A stretch of DNA of 5,351 bases from Chloroflexi bacterium UBA6019 (GTDB lineage: Bacteria > Chloroflexota > Dormibacteria > Dormibacterales > Dormibacteraceae). Location of the stretch: assembly GCA_002427995.1 (NCBI GenBank), contig DIZV01000105.1, positions 1 through 5,351 on the forward strand, in the 5' to 3' direction. Positions 5,032-5,351 of the stretch are shown here, one piece after another. The translations under genes and the position numbers were made by a program. The notes under the pieces were generated by a model. That model had not been told where the DNA came from and ran no database searches. It saw nothing but the letters and a program-made list of their open reading frames with translations. Numbering within the stretch: position 1 is the first letter of the stretch; every line of letters starts with the position of its first letter.

Positions 5032-5228
5032 CGAAAGACGATCTGCAGGCCTCCGTGGCCCTCTCGGTGATGTTCGCCGAAGCGCTGGCGCAAAACCCAC
5101 AGATGCAGGGCGCGATCGCGCTCACCCTTCGCCAGGCCGGCGCCTCCGGCCCTTACCGCCTGGTTATCAGCGCCACATTCGAGCCGGAAGACGAAACCAC
5201 AGACAAGGAGAAGCAGCCCAATGGGTGA
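5028..5228 (+). CDS. Small protein of unknown function (66 aa)
   Basis: ATG 5028 overlaps the spike stop (ATGA); an upstream TTG at 5013 is possible but less likely because it would overlap more and add only five residues. The product begins MTKDDLQASVALSVMFAEALAQNP, a probable amphipathic helix, continues with a second helical part (MQGAIALTLRQAG), one strand (YRLVISATFEP) and a charged tail (EDETTDKEKQPNG). No membrane segment, no known motif. Its position after the spike gene could mean a chaperone or small vertex part, but no function is supported. Confidence 0.65.
   Translation: MTKDDLQASVALSVMFAEALAQNPQMQGAIALTLRQAGASGPYRLVISATFEPEDETTDKEKQPNG
5205..5210 (+). promoter_or_regulatory. 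Ribosome binding site for the 5221 gene
   Basis: AAGGAG lies ten bases before the ATG at 5221, within the Lys/Glu-rich end of the upstream gene. It is a clear match and supports the start of the gene cut by the window edge. Confidence 0.6.
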
Positions 5229-5351
5229 CAGTTTCCGCGATCCGAACGCAACCTGGACGCCGAGCCCCGCGAGCGATTTCTGGGCCAACCGTAATGGCTT
5301 TTCGCAGCGGGTTCATAAGCCTAGACGACCCCGGATTCCTCGCGATCCAAA
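5221..5351 (+). CDS. 5' end of an unrecognised gene (partial)
   Basis: ATG 5221 overlaps the previous gene by eight bases and has a good AAGGAG site. The frame stays open to the right edge (43 full codons). The visible part starts MGDSFRDPNATWTPSPASDF, continues WANRNGFSQRVHK and becomes Arg/Pro-rich (PRRPRIPRDP). It is not hydrophobic and shows no signal peptide. No family is recognisable from this fragment; the packaging ATPase or another virion gene could follow, but this cannot be judged here. Confidence 0.55.
   Translation, partial: MGDSFRDPNATWTPSPASDFWANRNGFSQRVHKPRRPRIPRDP

Noticed and set aside
1..5351. CRISPR array, tRNA, insertion sequence or integrase attachment site
   Set aside because: No spaced direct repeats, cloverleaf-like segment, transposase or integrase motif, or terminal inverted repeats were seen on either strand.

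Overview
The window is a stretch of GC-rich phage (or prophage) DNA carrying a compact structural operon, with every supported gene on the + strand. The best-recognised gene encodes a PRD1-type double-jelly-roll major capsid protein (308..1642). It is followed by a run of very small membrane proteins, a membrane-anchored Pro/Ala/Gly-rich protein, an M23-fold cell-wall hydrolase-like protein with a C-terminal membrane anchor, a small beta-rich protein and a short fibre/spike-like protein. No portal, tail-tube, tape-measure or HK97-type capsid gene is visible. This points to a tailless icosahedral phage with an internal membrane, broadly tectivirus-like. The host cannot be named. High GC, Shine-Dalgarno sites and GTG/TTG starts indicate a GC-rich bacterium, and the cell-wall hydrolase fold indicates a host with peptidoglycan.

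Layout: 1..213 is the 3' end of an unrecognised gene. 214..307 is the only real intergenic gap and holds an imperfect hairpin and the ribosome binding site of the capsid gene, which appears to start with TTG. From 308 to the right edge the genes are packed with almost no spacing: capsid (308..1642), two-TM protein (1646..2011), one-TM protein (2012..2182), multi-TM protein (2179..2421), one-TM protein (2418..2591), basic soluble protein (2597..2878), two-TM protein (2879..3058), stalk-like membrane protein (3043..3675), M23-like membrane protein (3672..4325), beta-rich protein (4322..4651), spike-like protein (4648..5031), small helical/acidic protein (5028..5228) and the start of another gene (5221..5351). 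Several of these are too short for a usual ORF cutoff and were read directly from start/stop overlaps and ribosome binding sites.

Inferred cooperation: the capsid protein forms the shell. The small hydrophobic proteins would sit in the internal membrane and could serve vertex anchoring, DNA packaging or membrane tubulation. The M23-like protein would open or bind peptidoglycan during entry. The 4322 and 4648 proteins are candidates for the vertex penton and receptor-binding spike. The packaging ATPase, replication genes and lysis genes expected of such a virus are not in this window. The most unusual point is that two of the three zinc-ligand histidines of the M23 fold appear to be replaced by glutamate.
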